A stretch of DNA of 64,000 nucleotides from Micromonospora cremea (lineage in GTDB: Bacteria > Actinomycetota > Actinomycetes > Mycobacteriales > Micromonosporaceae), in NCBI RefSeq assembly GCF_900143515.1, contig NZ_FSQT01000001.1, positions 186,001 to 250,000 of the forward strand, written 5' to 3'. Positions 28,637 to 37,783 of this stretch are shown here, in pieces. Each line of letters opens with the position of its first letter. Position 1 is the stretch's first letter. Under the pieces are notes generated by a model that saw only the letters and a list, made by a program, of their open reading frames with translations, was not told where the DNA came from and searched no databases. A program made the translations under genes and the position numbers.

Positions 28637-29878
28637 ATGCGGAAGATTCTGATCGTGGGGGCCGGACAGTCCGGGCTGCAACTCGGGCTGAGCCTGCTCG
28701 CCGAAGGGTACGACGTGACCATCATGTCGGCCCGTACCCCCGATGAGATCCGCCGCGGCTGGGTGATGAGCACCCAGGCGATGTTCGCCGCGGCGCTGGA
28801 CACCGAGCGCGAGTACGGGCTGGATCTCTGGCAGGAGCAGACACCGCACATCGAGGGGCTGCAACTGTCCCTGTCCGCCCCACCCGGCGAGCGGGCGCTG
28901 CGCTTTTCTGGCCCTCTGGATCGCTACGCCCAAAGCACCGACCAGCGCCTGAAGATGGCCACCTGGCTGGAACTGTTCGAGCAGCGCGGCGGCACCGTGC
29001 ACTACCAGGGTGTGACGACCGCGGACCTGGACGGCCTCACCAAGCTGCGCCGCTACGATCTGACCATCGTCGCCGCCGGCAAGGGCGACCTGGTTGGCGT
29101 CTTCGACCGCGACCCGCAGCGGTCGGTGTACACCGCACCCCAGCGAGGACTCGCCGTCGCCTACGTGCACGGCATGACACCGGACCCGCTGTGGCCGGTC
29201 CCGCATGTCAGCTTCAACGCGGTACCCGGACTCGGGGAACTTTTCGTCATCCCCGGGCTGACCCTGTCCGGGCCCTGCGAGATTCTCTTCTGGGAAGCCG
29301 TGCCCGACGGCCCGCTTGACCTGTGGAAAGACCGGCGGGACCCGGCGGAGCATCTCAAGCTGACCCTCGAGCTCGTGCGCCAGTACACCCCATGGATCTA
29401 TGACCGGTGCGCCGATGTGGAGCTGACCGACGGGCGGGCCACCCTGTCCGGTCGATACACGCCAACCGTGCGCCACCCCGTGGCGGAGCTGCCCTCGGGC
29501 GGCCTCGTCCTGGGCATGGCCGACGTCGTGGTCGCCAACGACCCCATCACCGGGCAGGGCAGCAACACCGCCGCCAAGTGCGCCTACTCATACCTTGGGT
29601 CCATCCTGGAGCGGGGGGACCAGCCGTTCGACGGACCCTGGATGACTCAGACGTTCGAGCGGTTCTGGGAGAGCGCCGGGCAGGCCGTGACCACCTGGAC
29701 CAACGCCATGCTCCAGCCGTTACCCCCGCACGTACAGCAGATCCTCGGCGCCGCCTCCACCAACCCGACCATCGCCCGCCGGTTCGCCAACGGCTTCTCC
29801 GACCCCAACGACTTCCAGAACTGGTTCATGACACCTGACGCCGCGGACACCTACCTGGCCACAGTCTCCGCCGACTGA
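28637..29878 (+). CDS. StyA-like FAD-dependent monooxygenase, fifth conservon gene
   Basis: This 413-residue flavoprotein starts 4 bases after GGAGGCACCA. An N-terminal Rossmann motif GAGQSG (residues 8-13) binds FAD; RRGWVMSTQAM, the middle part and ADVVVANDPITGQGSN match the styrene monooxygenase StyA group, which needs a separate reductase for FADH2. It lies 21 bases after cvnD on the same strand, so it probably belongs to the operon. In several Streptomyces conservons this place is held by a cytochrome P450. No StyB-like reductase is seen in the window. Substrate unknown. Confidence 0.85.
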   Translation: MRKILIVGAGQSGLQLGLSLLAEGYDVTIMSARTPDEIRRGWVMSTQAMFAAALDTEREYGLDLWQEQTPHIEGLQLSLSAPPGERALRFSGPLDRYAQSTDQRLKMATWLELFEQRGGTVHYQGVTTADLDGLTKLRRYDLTIVAAGKGDLVGVFDRDPQRSVYTAPQRGLAVAYVHGMTPDPLWPVPHVSFNAVPGLGELFVIPGLTLSGPCEILFWEAVPDGPLDLWKDRRDPAEHLKLTLELVRQYTPWIYDRCADVELTDGRATLSGRYTPTVRHPVAELPSGGLVLGMADVVVANDPITGQGSNTAAKCAYSYLGSILERGDQPFDGPWMTQTFERFWESAGQAVTTWTNAMLQPLPPHVQQILGAASTNPTIARRFANGFSDPNDFQNWFMTPDAADTYLATVSAD

Positions 29879-30150
29879 TCCACCGACGACAGGCTGATCG
29901 TCCCATCGAAGATCCGTCGATGCCTGGCCCGACCGGCTGCTGCGCCTCACCACCCTGGGGCTATCGACGGGGGATTTCGCCCAGGAACCCGGTAATCCCC
30001 TAACGCCAAACGCCACCCATGCCCTAACCCGGCGGGACAACGTTGGGGTGCACCCCCGATGCCCGATACCCCTGTTCAACCTACGGTCGATCGTGGGTCG
30101 GGCGAGCTTGCCTGGACCACGTCCTAAAACCCATCGAGGGGACCGGCAAC

Positions 30151-31224
30151 ATGAGCGAAAGCGCCAGCACAAATTCAACTGCCGACGTGAACTCCACCAC
30201 TGCCGCCAATTGGACCGGCAACACGGAGGTAACTGCCGACGCGAACTCGACGACCAGTCTGGAGTCCACCGCCAACGCGGGGTCGACCGCCGAAATGGGC
30301 GTAACCGCTGGAATGATGGCGCCGCAGAACCTGCAGGATTTCGTATTCGGCCTGCTCACCAACGTCGACGCCCGGGCCGGGTACGAGGCGGACCCGCAAG
30401 GTGCGCTGGACGGCGCGGGCCTCAACGATGTGACCCCGGCCGACGTGCAGGACATCGTTCCGCTGGTCGCCGACTACGTTCCTGTCCAGGGCGTCACGTC
30501 CCTTCTGCCCGGAGACAGCCTCGGAGCTAGCGCGGGTGCCACCGTCGACGGACTGGCGCTCGGCGGCGTGGCCGGCACCCTCGACAGCACCTTGGGCGGC
30601 CTCGGCCTTACCGGTGTGACCGGCGACGTGGGCGCCACCCTCGACAGCGTGAGCCTCAGCGGCGTGACCGGCGCCCTGGACAACACCGTCGGTGGACTTG
30701 GTGTCAGCGGAGTCACCGGCGGCCTGGGCGGCACGGCGCACGGCGCCACCGCCCTGGCAGCCGGCGTGACCGGCGACGTCGGTGGCACCTTGGACAGCAC
30801 CGTCGGCGGGCTCGGTGTCAGCGGCGTGATCGGTGACGTCGGTGGGACTTTGGACGGCACGGTCGGCGGGCTCGGTGTCGGTGGTGTGACGGGCGATCTG
30901 GGCGGCACGGTGCATGGCGTGACCGGCTTGGCTGGCGGCGTCACCGGTGATGTCGGTGGGACTTTGGACGGCACGGTCGGCGGGCTCGGCGTCGGTGGTG
31001 TGACGGGCGATCTGGGCGGCACGGTGCATGGCGTGACCGGCTTGGCTGGCGGCGTCACCGGTGACCTCGGCGGGATTCTCGACGGCACGGTCGGCGGGCT
31101 CGGCGTCGATGGCGTGACCGGCGACCTGGGCGGCACGGTGCACGGCATCGGCAGCATCGCGGGGGACCTCGGTGTCAACGGCGACGCGCATGCCAGCGTG
31201 GATGGCGGGCTCCTGGGCGCCTGA
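30151..31224 (+). CDS. IniB-type N-domain protein with glycine-rich tandem repeats
   Basis: The 357-residue protein starts at ATG 30151 (GAGGGGA 9 bases upstream). Residues 1-50 are Thr/Asn/Ser-rich; 55-115 form a conserved domain (NLQDFVFGLLTNVDARAGYE...) like the N-domain of IniB-type actinobacterial proteins. The rest is GGLGVxGVTGDLGGT-type repeat, built partly from a 114-bp tandem DNA repeat. No signal peptide or membrane helix is seen. Function unknown; mycobacterial IniB responds to cell-wall drugs. A truncated relative lies at 19150. Confidence 0.7.
   Translation: MSESASTNSTADVNSTTAANWTGNTEVTADANSTTSLESTANAGSTAEMGVTAGMMAPQNLQDFVFGLLTNVDARAGYEADPQGALDGAGLNDVTPADVQDIVPLVADYVPVQGVTSLLPGDSLGASAGATVDGLALGGVAGTLDSTLGGLGLTGVTGDVGATLDSVSLSGVTGALDNTVGGLGVSGVTGGLGGTAHGATALAAGVTGDVGGTLDSTVGGLGVSGVIGDVGGTLDGTVGGLGVGGVTGDLGGTVHGVTGLAGGVTGDVGGTLDGTVGGLGVGGVTGDLGGTVHGVTGLAGGVTGDLGGILDGTVGGLGVDGVTGDLGGTVHGIGSIAGDLGVNGDAHASVDGGLLGA
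30838..31179 (+). repeat. 114-bp tandem repeat, three units
   Basis: Units start at 30838, 30952 and 31066. The first two are nearly identical; the third is more diverged. Each encodes 38 residues, so the count can change without frame loss. Confidence 0.85.
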
Positions 31225-31724
31225 CCGGCGGCCCGCTTGAGCTGGGCCTTTGCGGAATGCGGGGGCCGGGGTCGCGTTTCATCGCGCGGTTCCCGGCCTC
31301 CGCAGGGCTTTGCCGGGGCCTCGTTGACGTGCGGTGCGGCTGGGCGGGCGCGACCCCGGCGGGGCCGTTTGCTGTGTCGGGCCGGCTCTCTACGACCAGG
31401 GGCCGTCACCGTACAGGTCGCCGCACACGTCCAGAACGTCAAGCTGCGCCTGGGCGATGTCAACGTTCGTGTCCGGCCCGGGCGCTGCACTTGCCGCTCC
31501 CGCCGCCTTTAACAAATCCCGTCCAGCCAGGGGAGAACCTAGTGTCAGCAACCCGCTCGGCGACCTGGCCAGCGGCCAAGTTGGCGGCCGGGTCAAATTC
31601 GAGGTCGTTGCCGAGGTCAGCGACGTCCTCGGTTTCAGCTACGCGGCCTGGGAGTATTTGTTGATCAGGCCGTTGAGGATCTTTCCGTCAGGGCCGACCC
31701 GCCTCGGCCGACTGGGTGTTCGAC
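31225..31724. other. Decayed region before the right tRNA scar
   Basis: No intact gene. On the minus strand the frame ending at 31390 has a coding-like tail (NVDIAQAQLDVLDVCGDLYG), possibly a remnant of a small secreted protein. Confidence 0.35.
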
Positions 31725-31763
31725 CGGATCAGAAGGTTAGGGGTTCGAGTCCCTTCGGGCGCA
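31725..31763 (+). pseudogene. 3' fragment of tRNA-Arg (attachment-site scar, right)
   Basis: CGGATCAGAAGG, the T-arm GGGGTTCGAGTCCC and acceptor end GGGCGCA repeat the sequence at 15416-15454 exactly. Upstream sequence differs from the left scar and does not form a tRNA 5' half. Similarity of the two loci continues about 130 bases downstream at a lower level. Confidence 0.65.
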
Positions 31764-31772
31764 CAAGATTAT

Positions 31773-31810
31773 GAGGCGGTTGACCTGCCACAACAGGGGT
31801 CAGCCGCCTC
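31773..31810 (+). terminator. tRNA-type terminator, right scar
   Basis: GAGGCGGTTGACC pairs with GGTCAGCCGCCTC (one G-T pair), followed by TTGTTGTT. Confidence 0.7.
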
Positions 31811-32628
31811 TTGTTGTTCGTCCTGATGGACGTGTTGGTGCTCGAATGGTGCTCGTACGACGAGCGTGCCCTACGTCCCGGCCCGTCCGTCTCGGCCCAT
31901 CTGGCTACGATCTGACTCGATCAACTAGGCGACCCCTGTCGCAGGGCGGACGACCTGGCGCGGTGCGGGGCCGCCAGGGACTGGAACCCTGAACCCCTCC
32001 GGCGTGGTGCTGATCGACTCCGATCGGGCGGATTGGCCGCCTGACCTCGGCGAGATCTTCCGCTGCGTTACGGCGGTTGACAGCCGTTGTCGGCGTCACT
32101 TGTGCCCGCGTGTGCCCGATGATCATGCCGAGGTCATGGGCTATTGCCGCCCAGATCGCTACCGGGCATGCGGTCGGCCATAAATCACGAGGATCGGTTG
32201 CAGCAAATGGTTGAGGATCTCCGATGGACCGGAACCGAGACCGCCGATGACTAGGACCGGCGATCCCCGAGCACGACAAGATGTTGGCTCCGGCCCGCCT
32301 TCCATCGTGGTCCGGTCCCCACGCACGTAGGTCGTCGGGCCGGTGAGCCGAGCCCGGGTGTGCAACGATGATCGTCATGTCGACTCCACGAAAGGGCAAT
32401 GCCGCGTAGGCGCCCCGCACAACTGCGTGCCGACTCCATCTACCGGCGATCGCTCGACGGGTCCACCTCTGTCATCCCCGGGCTCTCGGCCCGCGGCTTG
32501 AAAGCCATCGCCTACCTCGAACGCACCCGCCTCTGGAACCAGGCCTGTCTGATGCACTACGAGCCTGGTCATGGTTCGTGCGCCACCCCTGGCATCGCTT
32601 ATGGGACCCGACGGCCGGCTGTGGGGTG
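31811..32628. other. 818-bp mosaic region
   Basis: No recognised gene. On the minus strand about 31962-32003 has a T-arm-like hairpin (CAGGG TTCCAGT CCCTG) that could be another tRNA 3' remnant. A plus-strand frame 32399-32629 reads fluently (AIAYLERTRLWNQACLMHYE) but has no known family. Confidence 0.3.
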
Positions 32629-32751
32629 ATGGAGTGTTGTCCGAACCCGCCCGAGTTGCGCTGGATCCTGGACGTCGCCGTTGCCGTCCTGCCGCCGAAG
32701 GACTCCCGAACCCTCCGCAAGCAGTTCGCGGCCCTCGATGAGCTGTGGTGA
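32629..32751 (+). CDS. Small Cys-containing protein, possibly the end of a longer one
   Basis: Forty residues: MECCPNPPELRWILDVAVAV and LPPKDSRTLRKQFAALDELW. Proteins with this PELRWxLDVAV pattern occur as small conserved genes on actinomycete integrative elements. No ribosome site is clear, so it may be a 3' fragment. Confidence 0.4.
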   Translation: MECCPNPPELRWILDVAVAVLPPKDSRTLRKQFAALDELW

Positions 32752-32802
32752 CCCGCCGCAACGCATCTCATCCGGTCGGGCGCGCCTCCGACCTGTCGTT
32801 CA

Positions 32803-32949
32803 TGACCCCCGTCGGGGGGAGCCTGGTCGGCGTTGTCGGCCAATGTCAACGGGTGTCGTTCCCTGTGGTCCTGCCCTCGGTGTCATGCCGACTGTGACCA
32901 TTGGAGTCGGTCGCGCAGCACAGCGTTCGCTGACTTTCTGCTGACGCGG
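32803..32949 (+). repeat. Direct repeat of about 145 bp, copy A
   Basis: Strong similarity to 36663-36810, including GCCTGGTCGGCGTTGTCGGC and CTGTGGTCCTGCCCTCGGTG, with scattered substitutions and one small gap. Confidence 0.75.
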
Positions 32950-33025
32950 CACCTTCTGGTCCGGGTAACGGGCTGTCACCTCCTCTATGTCGACGTCACG
33001 ACAAGTCGGCGACGTCGCCCGCGCT

Positions 33026-33322
33026 CTACCGGCTATGTGACGGAGCCGCCGAAGACGGTGACGGCGATGGCGATGGCGACGGGCCCTCGGTCGAGTTGCT
33101 GGATGCGGCCGCCCATGCGGAGCCAACCATCCAGGCCAAGGCGACGGCAAGGATCACGAAAGCCCCCCGCACGGCCGCCCAGAACGCCTTCAACCGCTGT
33201 GGTACGAGCGCCTTGGCCTTCTTGTAGTCCGACCAGGCCCGGTGAGCGACCTGATAGCCCCGGCCGGCCAGAAACCCGATCGCAACACTGATGATGACTA
33301 GAACGGACGCGTTCGTGGTCAT
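33026..33322 (-). CDS. Small membrane protein with two helices
   Basis: A 98-residue protein starting MTTNASVLVIISVAIG. Helices at about residues 6-22 and 52-74 flank a basic linker (YKKAKALVPQRLKAFW), and the tail is a Ser-Pro repeat (SPSPSPSPS). No family recognised. Likely accessory. Confidence 0.5.
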   Translation of the reverse strand: MTTNASVLVIISVAIGFLAGRGYQVAHRAWSDYKKAKALVPQRLKAFWAAVRGAFVILAVALAWMVGSAWAAASSNSTEGPSPSPSPSPSSAAPSHSR

Positions 33323-33480
33323 CCACACACGTTTGCATGACACATCACTGATAGTCACTGGACCGAAACAGCAGCAGCGGTGACGGGTTGCCGACACCTG
33401 CGCGTGAGACGAATGCTCTAAAGGGTCCTGACGGGACGATCCGCGCATTACGAGTCGGCACCGGAGCAGTGGTCGCTCGC

Positions 33481-33993
33481 CTACTTGGCCTGCGTAGAGT
33501 GCTGCGCTGGTCCGCGGTCGTCCGCTGATGGTCGCCGGCTTGGCTGCTCGCTTGGCTGCTCGTGCCCCAGCCCGGCACCACCCCTCCTTCGTCTGCGGTC
33601 GCCTCGCAGGCGGAGGAGGTAAGCCAAGATCTCCGCTGAGTATTGGCTAATGGTTTCGGGCTCGTAGTAGTACCGCCTGACGCCTTGGTCGATCACCATC
33701 ACTCGGGCTAGCGCTTCTCGAGCGAGCATGTTCTTGGCGTTGTGGTTCTCGATGGCCGCCCTGATCACCGAGTGCTCCAGGGCCACGCGCTCGGCGTCAG
33801 GCAAGTGCTCCACCCCTCGGACCGCTGTTATTGCCGACCGGCTTGCCTCCTCCATTGCCACAGCCCCGATGGCAGCGTTGATCAGCTCCTCGACTTGCGA
33901 CGCCTTGCGTGTCCGCACGTTGAGCCAGTAGGTGAGGACTGCACCCACTGCTATCGAGGCAAGCGGCACGACGACGCTCGTGAGCAAGTTCAT
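33481..33993 (-). CDS. Single-span membrane protein, unknown family
   Basis: The start MNLLTSVVVPLASIAVG is chosen because the membrane helix follows at once. The 170-residue protein continues with a helical soluble part (SQVEELINAAIGAVAMEEASR..., LPDAERVALEHSVIRAAIE) and a basic C-terminus. The shape is that of small membrane-anchored proteins of actinomycete mobile regions. Function unknown. Confidence 0.5.
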   Translation of the reverse strand: MNLLTSVVVPLASIAVGAVLTYWLNVRTRKASQVEELINAAIGAVAMEEASRSAITAVRGVEHLPDAERVALEHSVIRAAIENHNAKNMLAREALARVMVIDQGVRRYYYEPETISQYSAEILAYLLRLRGDRRRRRGGAGLGHEQPSEQPSRRPSADDRGPAQHSTQAK

Positions 33994-34240
33994 GGGGACA
34001 TGGTCCGTCGAGCAGCACCGCTGCCGCGACCCCCCAGCCAGGCCGCCACGCCACTGCATCGCCGCCTTGCGGCACCCGTCGGACATCTCGCTTACAAGTT
34101 CTGGGCGCTCCGTCCGGCGGGGTCCGCCCTCGTCCGCGACCTCGGAAGACTGGCCGGGGCCGGCGGCCAACGGTCGCCCCAGTCCGGGTCAGTTGCTGTC
34201 AGCGTTGCTGTCGACAGCTCCGCACAGTCTCATCTGACCG

Positions 34241-34471
34241 TCACCAGCCCATGTCTCGACTGACCTCTGCCTTCGCCGCCTCGATCTCGTCGTGCGAAGC
34301 CCCCGCTGCGTCCGTCTCCTCCAGACGGGTCAGGAGGTCCATCAACGCCTGCTTCTGAGCCGAATGGCTGATCGGCACAGCGTTCAGGTCGACGTCCTGG
34401 AGCCAGTCGAACAGAACGAGCGCATCGGCCCGCCAGAGTTCTAGTGCGACCTTCGGAAGATCCTCGTTCAC
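34241..34471 (-). CDS. Small conserved hypothetical protein
   Basis: A 76-residue acidic helical protein (MNEDLPKVALELWRADALV, VPISHSAQKQALMDLLTRLE). It reads like a conserved cytosolic protein found in several actinobacteria; function unknown. Confidence 0.55.
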   Translation of the reverse strand: MNEDLPKVALELWRADALVLFDWLQDVDLNAVPISHSAQKQALMDLLTRLEETDAAGASHDEIEAAKAEVSRDMGW

Positions 34472-34515
34472 ACCAGCAGTATCCGGCGTACAGGTCGACT
34501 CGTCCGTCGCCTACC

Positions 34516-34546
34516 AGGCCAGCCGCCCTCTCATGGCGGCTGGCCT
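34516..34546. terminator. Hairpin terminator
   Basis: Perfect 12-bp stem AGGCCAGCCGCC/GGCGGCTGGCCT with 7-nt loop, followed on the plus strand by TGTTTCTT. No plus-strand gene ends just before it. Confidence 0.6.
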
Positions 34547-34706
34547 GCTGTTTCTTCGGCCACTGCTGGTCGTCGTCGGTCGCCATTGGTCGTCGTTCGA
34601 CGGCCCACTGACGGCCCCGACGGCCCAGCGGCGGCCCAGGTTCGCCGAGCAAGTGGCGTTGGCCTGAGGTGCCGTCAACATTGCCGCCAGCCCATAGAGT
34701 GCCGCT

Positions 34707-34892
34707 GTGGATACGAGATCAGGTCGGGGTGTAGGCATCGTCGGGACGATCGCAGCGGTTGTTGGTGCCTGCTGGCTCGTGTTGCTCGCCGACCGCGGTT
34801 TCCCCGAGTGGCGGTTCGTGGCCGCCGTCACGCTGGTTAGCGGGCTGCTGCTGCGCATCGAGGCGGCAGTGCGAGAACGCGGACGCCTCTGA
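34707..34892 (+). CDS. Small membrane protein with two helices
   Basis: Sixty-one residues from GTG: a short basic start, helix at about 8-28, a turn (DRGFPEWR) and helix at about 36-52. No family recognised. Confidence 0.4.
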   Translation: MDTRSGRGVGIVGTIAAVVGACWLVLLADRGFPEWRFVAAVTLVSGLLLRIEAAVRERGRL

Positions 34893-35446
34893 GGGTTGCA
34901 ACCAAGTCGGGGAGTTGAAGCGGAACATAGAGCCGCTGTCCCGCCACCAGCGTGAACGGCTTGCGACACCTGCTCACACGGCGTCTCGGGCTGCCAGCGT
35001 TGGTGGATGGTTGACGACGTTTGACAGCGTCTTGTGCCCCCCGTGTGCCCCACACTGCCAGCAGCGGGCGAGGCCTGGTCAACCTCGCCCGCCGCTGCTC
35101 ACCGACTCCGCCAAGGTACGGACATGTCCGCCGGGATGCACTGCCTTGGCTACTCGCGTGGCTACTCGTCCACGAGCGGGGAGCGTTACTCGGCGGGCTG
35201 CTCACCATGCTGTGCCACCGGCCCGCTGGCGGCACAAAGGTTCCTTTCCGCCTGCAGTAGGTGCACGTCATACGTCTGCCACACCCTCATGATCAGTCTT
35301 GTCAGGGGCATGATCTATGGTCCCCGCTACAACCAGGACGTACGGCGACAGCCCTTGGATGTCCAGTGGGCTCAAGAGCGGCCACGTCCTAGCCAACCCG
35401 TCTTCAGTAGTGGCGGGACAGCTCAGACGGCATCAGGAGAAGAAGC
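34893..35446. other. Region upstream of the 334-aa hypothetical gene
   Basis: No gene recognised. A large imperfect hairpin (35060-35099, AGCAGCGGGCGAGG with its complement plus 3 extra bases) may be a terminator. Sequence around 35020-35050 (TTGACAGCGTC, GTGTGCCCC) resembles 32073-32115. Confidence 0.35.
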
Positions 35447-36451
35447 ATGGACGGCGACCTCCTTTATGAGATTGCCCGCTACAGCCCCCGAGGCGACGAA
35501 GAGCAGCTGCTCGAGCGCACACAGGTGCTGCGGAGGGGCGAGACGCTGTGGCGACGCGGTGCCGAAGGGGACGAGATCCGTTGTCCTGACAAGGATGTAG
35601 CTGCACTCATCGGCTCCGACCCCACGCTCGGCGAGGTTCACCCGGACCAAATCACCAGAATTCAGGCGAGCCGGGAGTCGCTACGAGACTTGTCGCTGGT
35701 CCTCTCCGCACCCGGTGGCGGCGAACTGGTCGATGAAAGCCGGTGGTCCCCGATGATGTGGGAGCAGCACATCGAACAAGCCGCGAGTGCACGAGAAAGA
35801 GACGTGCACCGGGTGCTGTACGTGAACGGAGCACGCTGGCCTGTTTTCTCCACTTCCGAGGGGGAGCGGTTTCTCCCCGAGGATCCCAAGTCGTGGGGAA
35901 CGGAACCGCTTTTGACCCCTCAGTGGGGCGAGCTGAGATTCACCGAAACGGGCAGCATGACGTCCGGCATCGACCGGACGGCGATCGGCCTTGTCACTCC
36001 CGGTGTCATCGCCAGCACCACTCACTTGGACGAGACGGAGCCCCAAGACGTCAGACTCGAACGACGCACTGACGACGCGGTCGTCTTCGTCGAGTGGCTC
36101 TTGGATGGCTCACTCTCGACAACCTTCTTCGAAACGCCTCGGGGGGAGGAGATGCTTGCGCAGCTGTTCGTCGAGGCCAGTGTGGGAGGCCACAACGGCG
36201 AGGCCGTTCCGGGAAGCCGCCTCGTCGAGTTCGACCAAGAGAACCGCGATTTCGGCTGCTACGACAGCAGCGAGTGGACGTTGGAGCTGGCGCTGGAGCC
36301 GCCCGTGGTGAATGCCGTCCTCGACGTGCTTGCCGGTCGCGGCCCGCGGCTGGCAGAGATCGTAGAGGCTGCACGCCGCCCAGACTCGCCTGCGGGCCTC
36401 GCGAGGAGAGCGCGGCTAGAGCAGTGGGAGCGGGATCGCGGAGCGGCATAG
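35447..36451 (+). CDS. Hypothetical protein, 334 aa
   Basis: Starts at ATG with AGGAGAAG 6 bases upstream. The sequence is acidic and globular, with no signal peptide or membrane helix. Features: GETLWRRGAEGDEIRCPDKD, RVLYVNGARWPVF, DDAVVFVEWLLDGSLSTTFF and an alpha-helical C-terminus. I recognise no domain. It sits between the two copies of the 145-bp repeat, with no partners on the same strand. Confidence 0.65.
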   Translation: MDGDLLYEIARYSPRGDEEQLLERTQVLRRGETLWRRGAEGDEIRCPDKDVAALIGSDPTLGEVHPDQITRIQASRESLRDLSLVLSAPGGGELVDESRWSPMMWEQHIEQAASARERDVHRVLYVNGARWPVFSTSEGERFLPEDPKSWGTEPLLTPQWGELRFTETGSMTSGIDRTAIGLVTPGVIASTTHLDETEPQDVRLERRTDDAVVFVEWLLDGSLSTTFFETPRGEEMLAQLFVEASVGGHNGEAVPGSRLVEFDQENRDFGCYDSSEWTLELALEPPVVNAVLDVLAGRGPRLAEIVEAARRPDSPAGLARRARLEQWERDRGAA

Positions 36452-37189
36452 GGTCACGTCCGTGGTGTAGGCGCAGTGCGTGAGGGCTCTCCCGATACGG
36501 GCCCGTTGCTGTCGCCGTTGCTGTCTGGGGTCTGCGTCTGCCGACGGTCGCGTGTCAAGCTGTATGGGGCAGCAGGGTCGTCCGCACGGTAATGGGCGAG
36601 ACCCGGGGTGCGATCTGGGCCGTCAGCCCTGCTGCCCAACCCCGTCGGCCGTCATCCGCGTCTGACCCCCGCCGGGGGGAGCCTGGTCGGCGTTGTCGGC
36701 CAGTGTCAGCGGGTGTTGTTCCCTGTGGTCCTGCCCTCGGTGTCTGCCGGCCGCGACCGTCGCCGTCGATCGCGCACCATGGCGTTCGCTGACTTCCTGC
36801 TGACTCGTGGGGCATTGGGCCCGACGGCGCGTCGCGGTGTTTCCACCGCCGACCTTCCGATTTTCAGATCCAGGCAACCGGACCTGTGCCTGCTTGCCTG
36901 ATGAGTAGGCGGCCGATGCGCGTCCTGTCTGGCGGTCTCGGTGAGGGTCGTTGTCGTCATGTTGCCGTCGGTCGAGGCCCTCCTCTTCTTCTCGTCCTGT
37001 CGAGGTCGGCCGGAGACGCAGCGCGAGGCGCGCCGGCCCCTCGGCTCCGACGGGGGACAATCCGGCAAGAATCGGACCAGCATTACGGACAAGCAGTACC
37101 GTCGCACCCGTACCGGATTTTCAGTGCCGGTCACATGATCATGTTGACTCGGGATCCATCTTGTGAGCGCACGCCGGAGGGGCGAGGGA
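36452..37189. other. Non-coding region carrying repeat copy B
   Basis: No gene seen. It contains the direct-repeat copy at 36663-36810. The last bases hold GGAGGGGCGAGGG before the cupin start. Confidence 0.4.
36663..36810 (+). repeat. Direct repeat of about 145 bp, copy B
   Basis: Partner of 32803-32949. The two copies enclose about 3.7 kb with five small or unknown genes. Confidence 0.75.
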
Positions 37190-37603
37190 ATGGACAAGTT
37201 CGGGACGGTCTCAGCGGACGGGGCGGATCCCGTTCCCGACGAACTGAGGAGCTTGTTCAACAAGCCGGACAACGTACGGGTCCAGATGCTCCCGAATGAG
37301 CTGCCAGACTGGGGATCGTTGGCGGTGCATTTCGGCGCCGGAGCGAGGACCGTGCCGCACCTGCACCGCAACGGTCAGCACTTGATCGTCACCGACGGCG
37401 TCGGCGTGGTTGCCGACGAGCAAGGCGTGCATGTGGTCCGAGCGGGGGACGTCATCAGCAACCCACCTGGGACGTGGCACTGGCACGGTGCGACTCCGAG
37501 CACTGCGATGACTCATGTCACCGTCGAGACTCCCGGTGACTTCGACCTCGACGTGGAACGTCGGGACTGGGAAGAGACCTACTCTCCTGATCTCGGCAAG
37601 TGA
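37190..37603 (+). CDS. Cupin-domain protein
   Basis: A 137-residue single cupin. Motif 1 is PHLHRNGQHLIVTDGVG, with His, His and Gln in metal positions. Motif 2 is GDVISNPPGTWHWHGA, with the last His. The start at 37190 follows CGAGGG; a GTG at 37163 would add nine residues. Substrate is unknown; such proteins include small quercetinase- or tetracenomycin-like cupins. It stands alone. Confidence 0.8.
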   Translation: MDKFGTVSADGADPVPDELRSLFNKPDNVRVQMLPNELPDWGSLAVHFGAGARTVPHLHRNGQHLIVTDGVGVVADEQGVHVVRAGDVISNPPGTWHWHGATPSTAMTHVTVETPGDFDLDVERRDWEETYSPDLGK

Positions 37604-37783
37604 CCAGACGTCGTCCACATGCGCCAGCTTGATCGGCCCGAATCCCCAACTTCGGTCGCGCCATCTCCAGTTCGCGTGCATCCGTTTGCTTTCCCGTGAC
37701 TGCTCGGGCACGGGCTCGGTGGCGCACCAACCATCCGCCTGACTGTCTTAGTCGCCCAGGTCAAACCTATCGACGGACGGATC

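Noticed and set aside
30838..31179. Tandem repeat as CRISPR or origin iterons
   Set aside because: Period of 114 bp is in frame and encodes a regular glycine-rich peptide repeat.
31962..32003. tRNA-like T-arm on the minus strand
   Set aside because: Only one 5-bp stem and loop; no D-arm, anticodon arm or acceptor partner, so not listed as a separate RNA feature.
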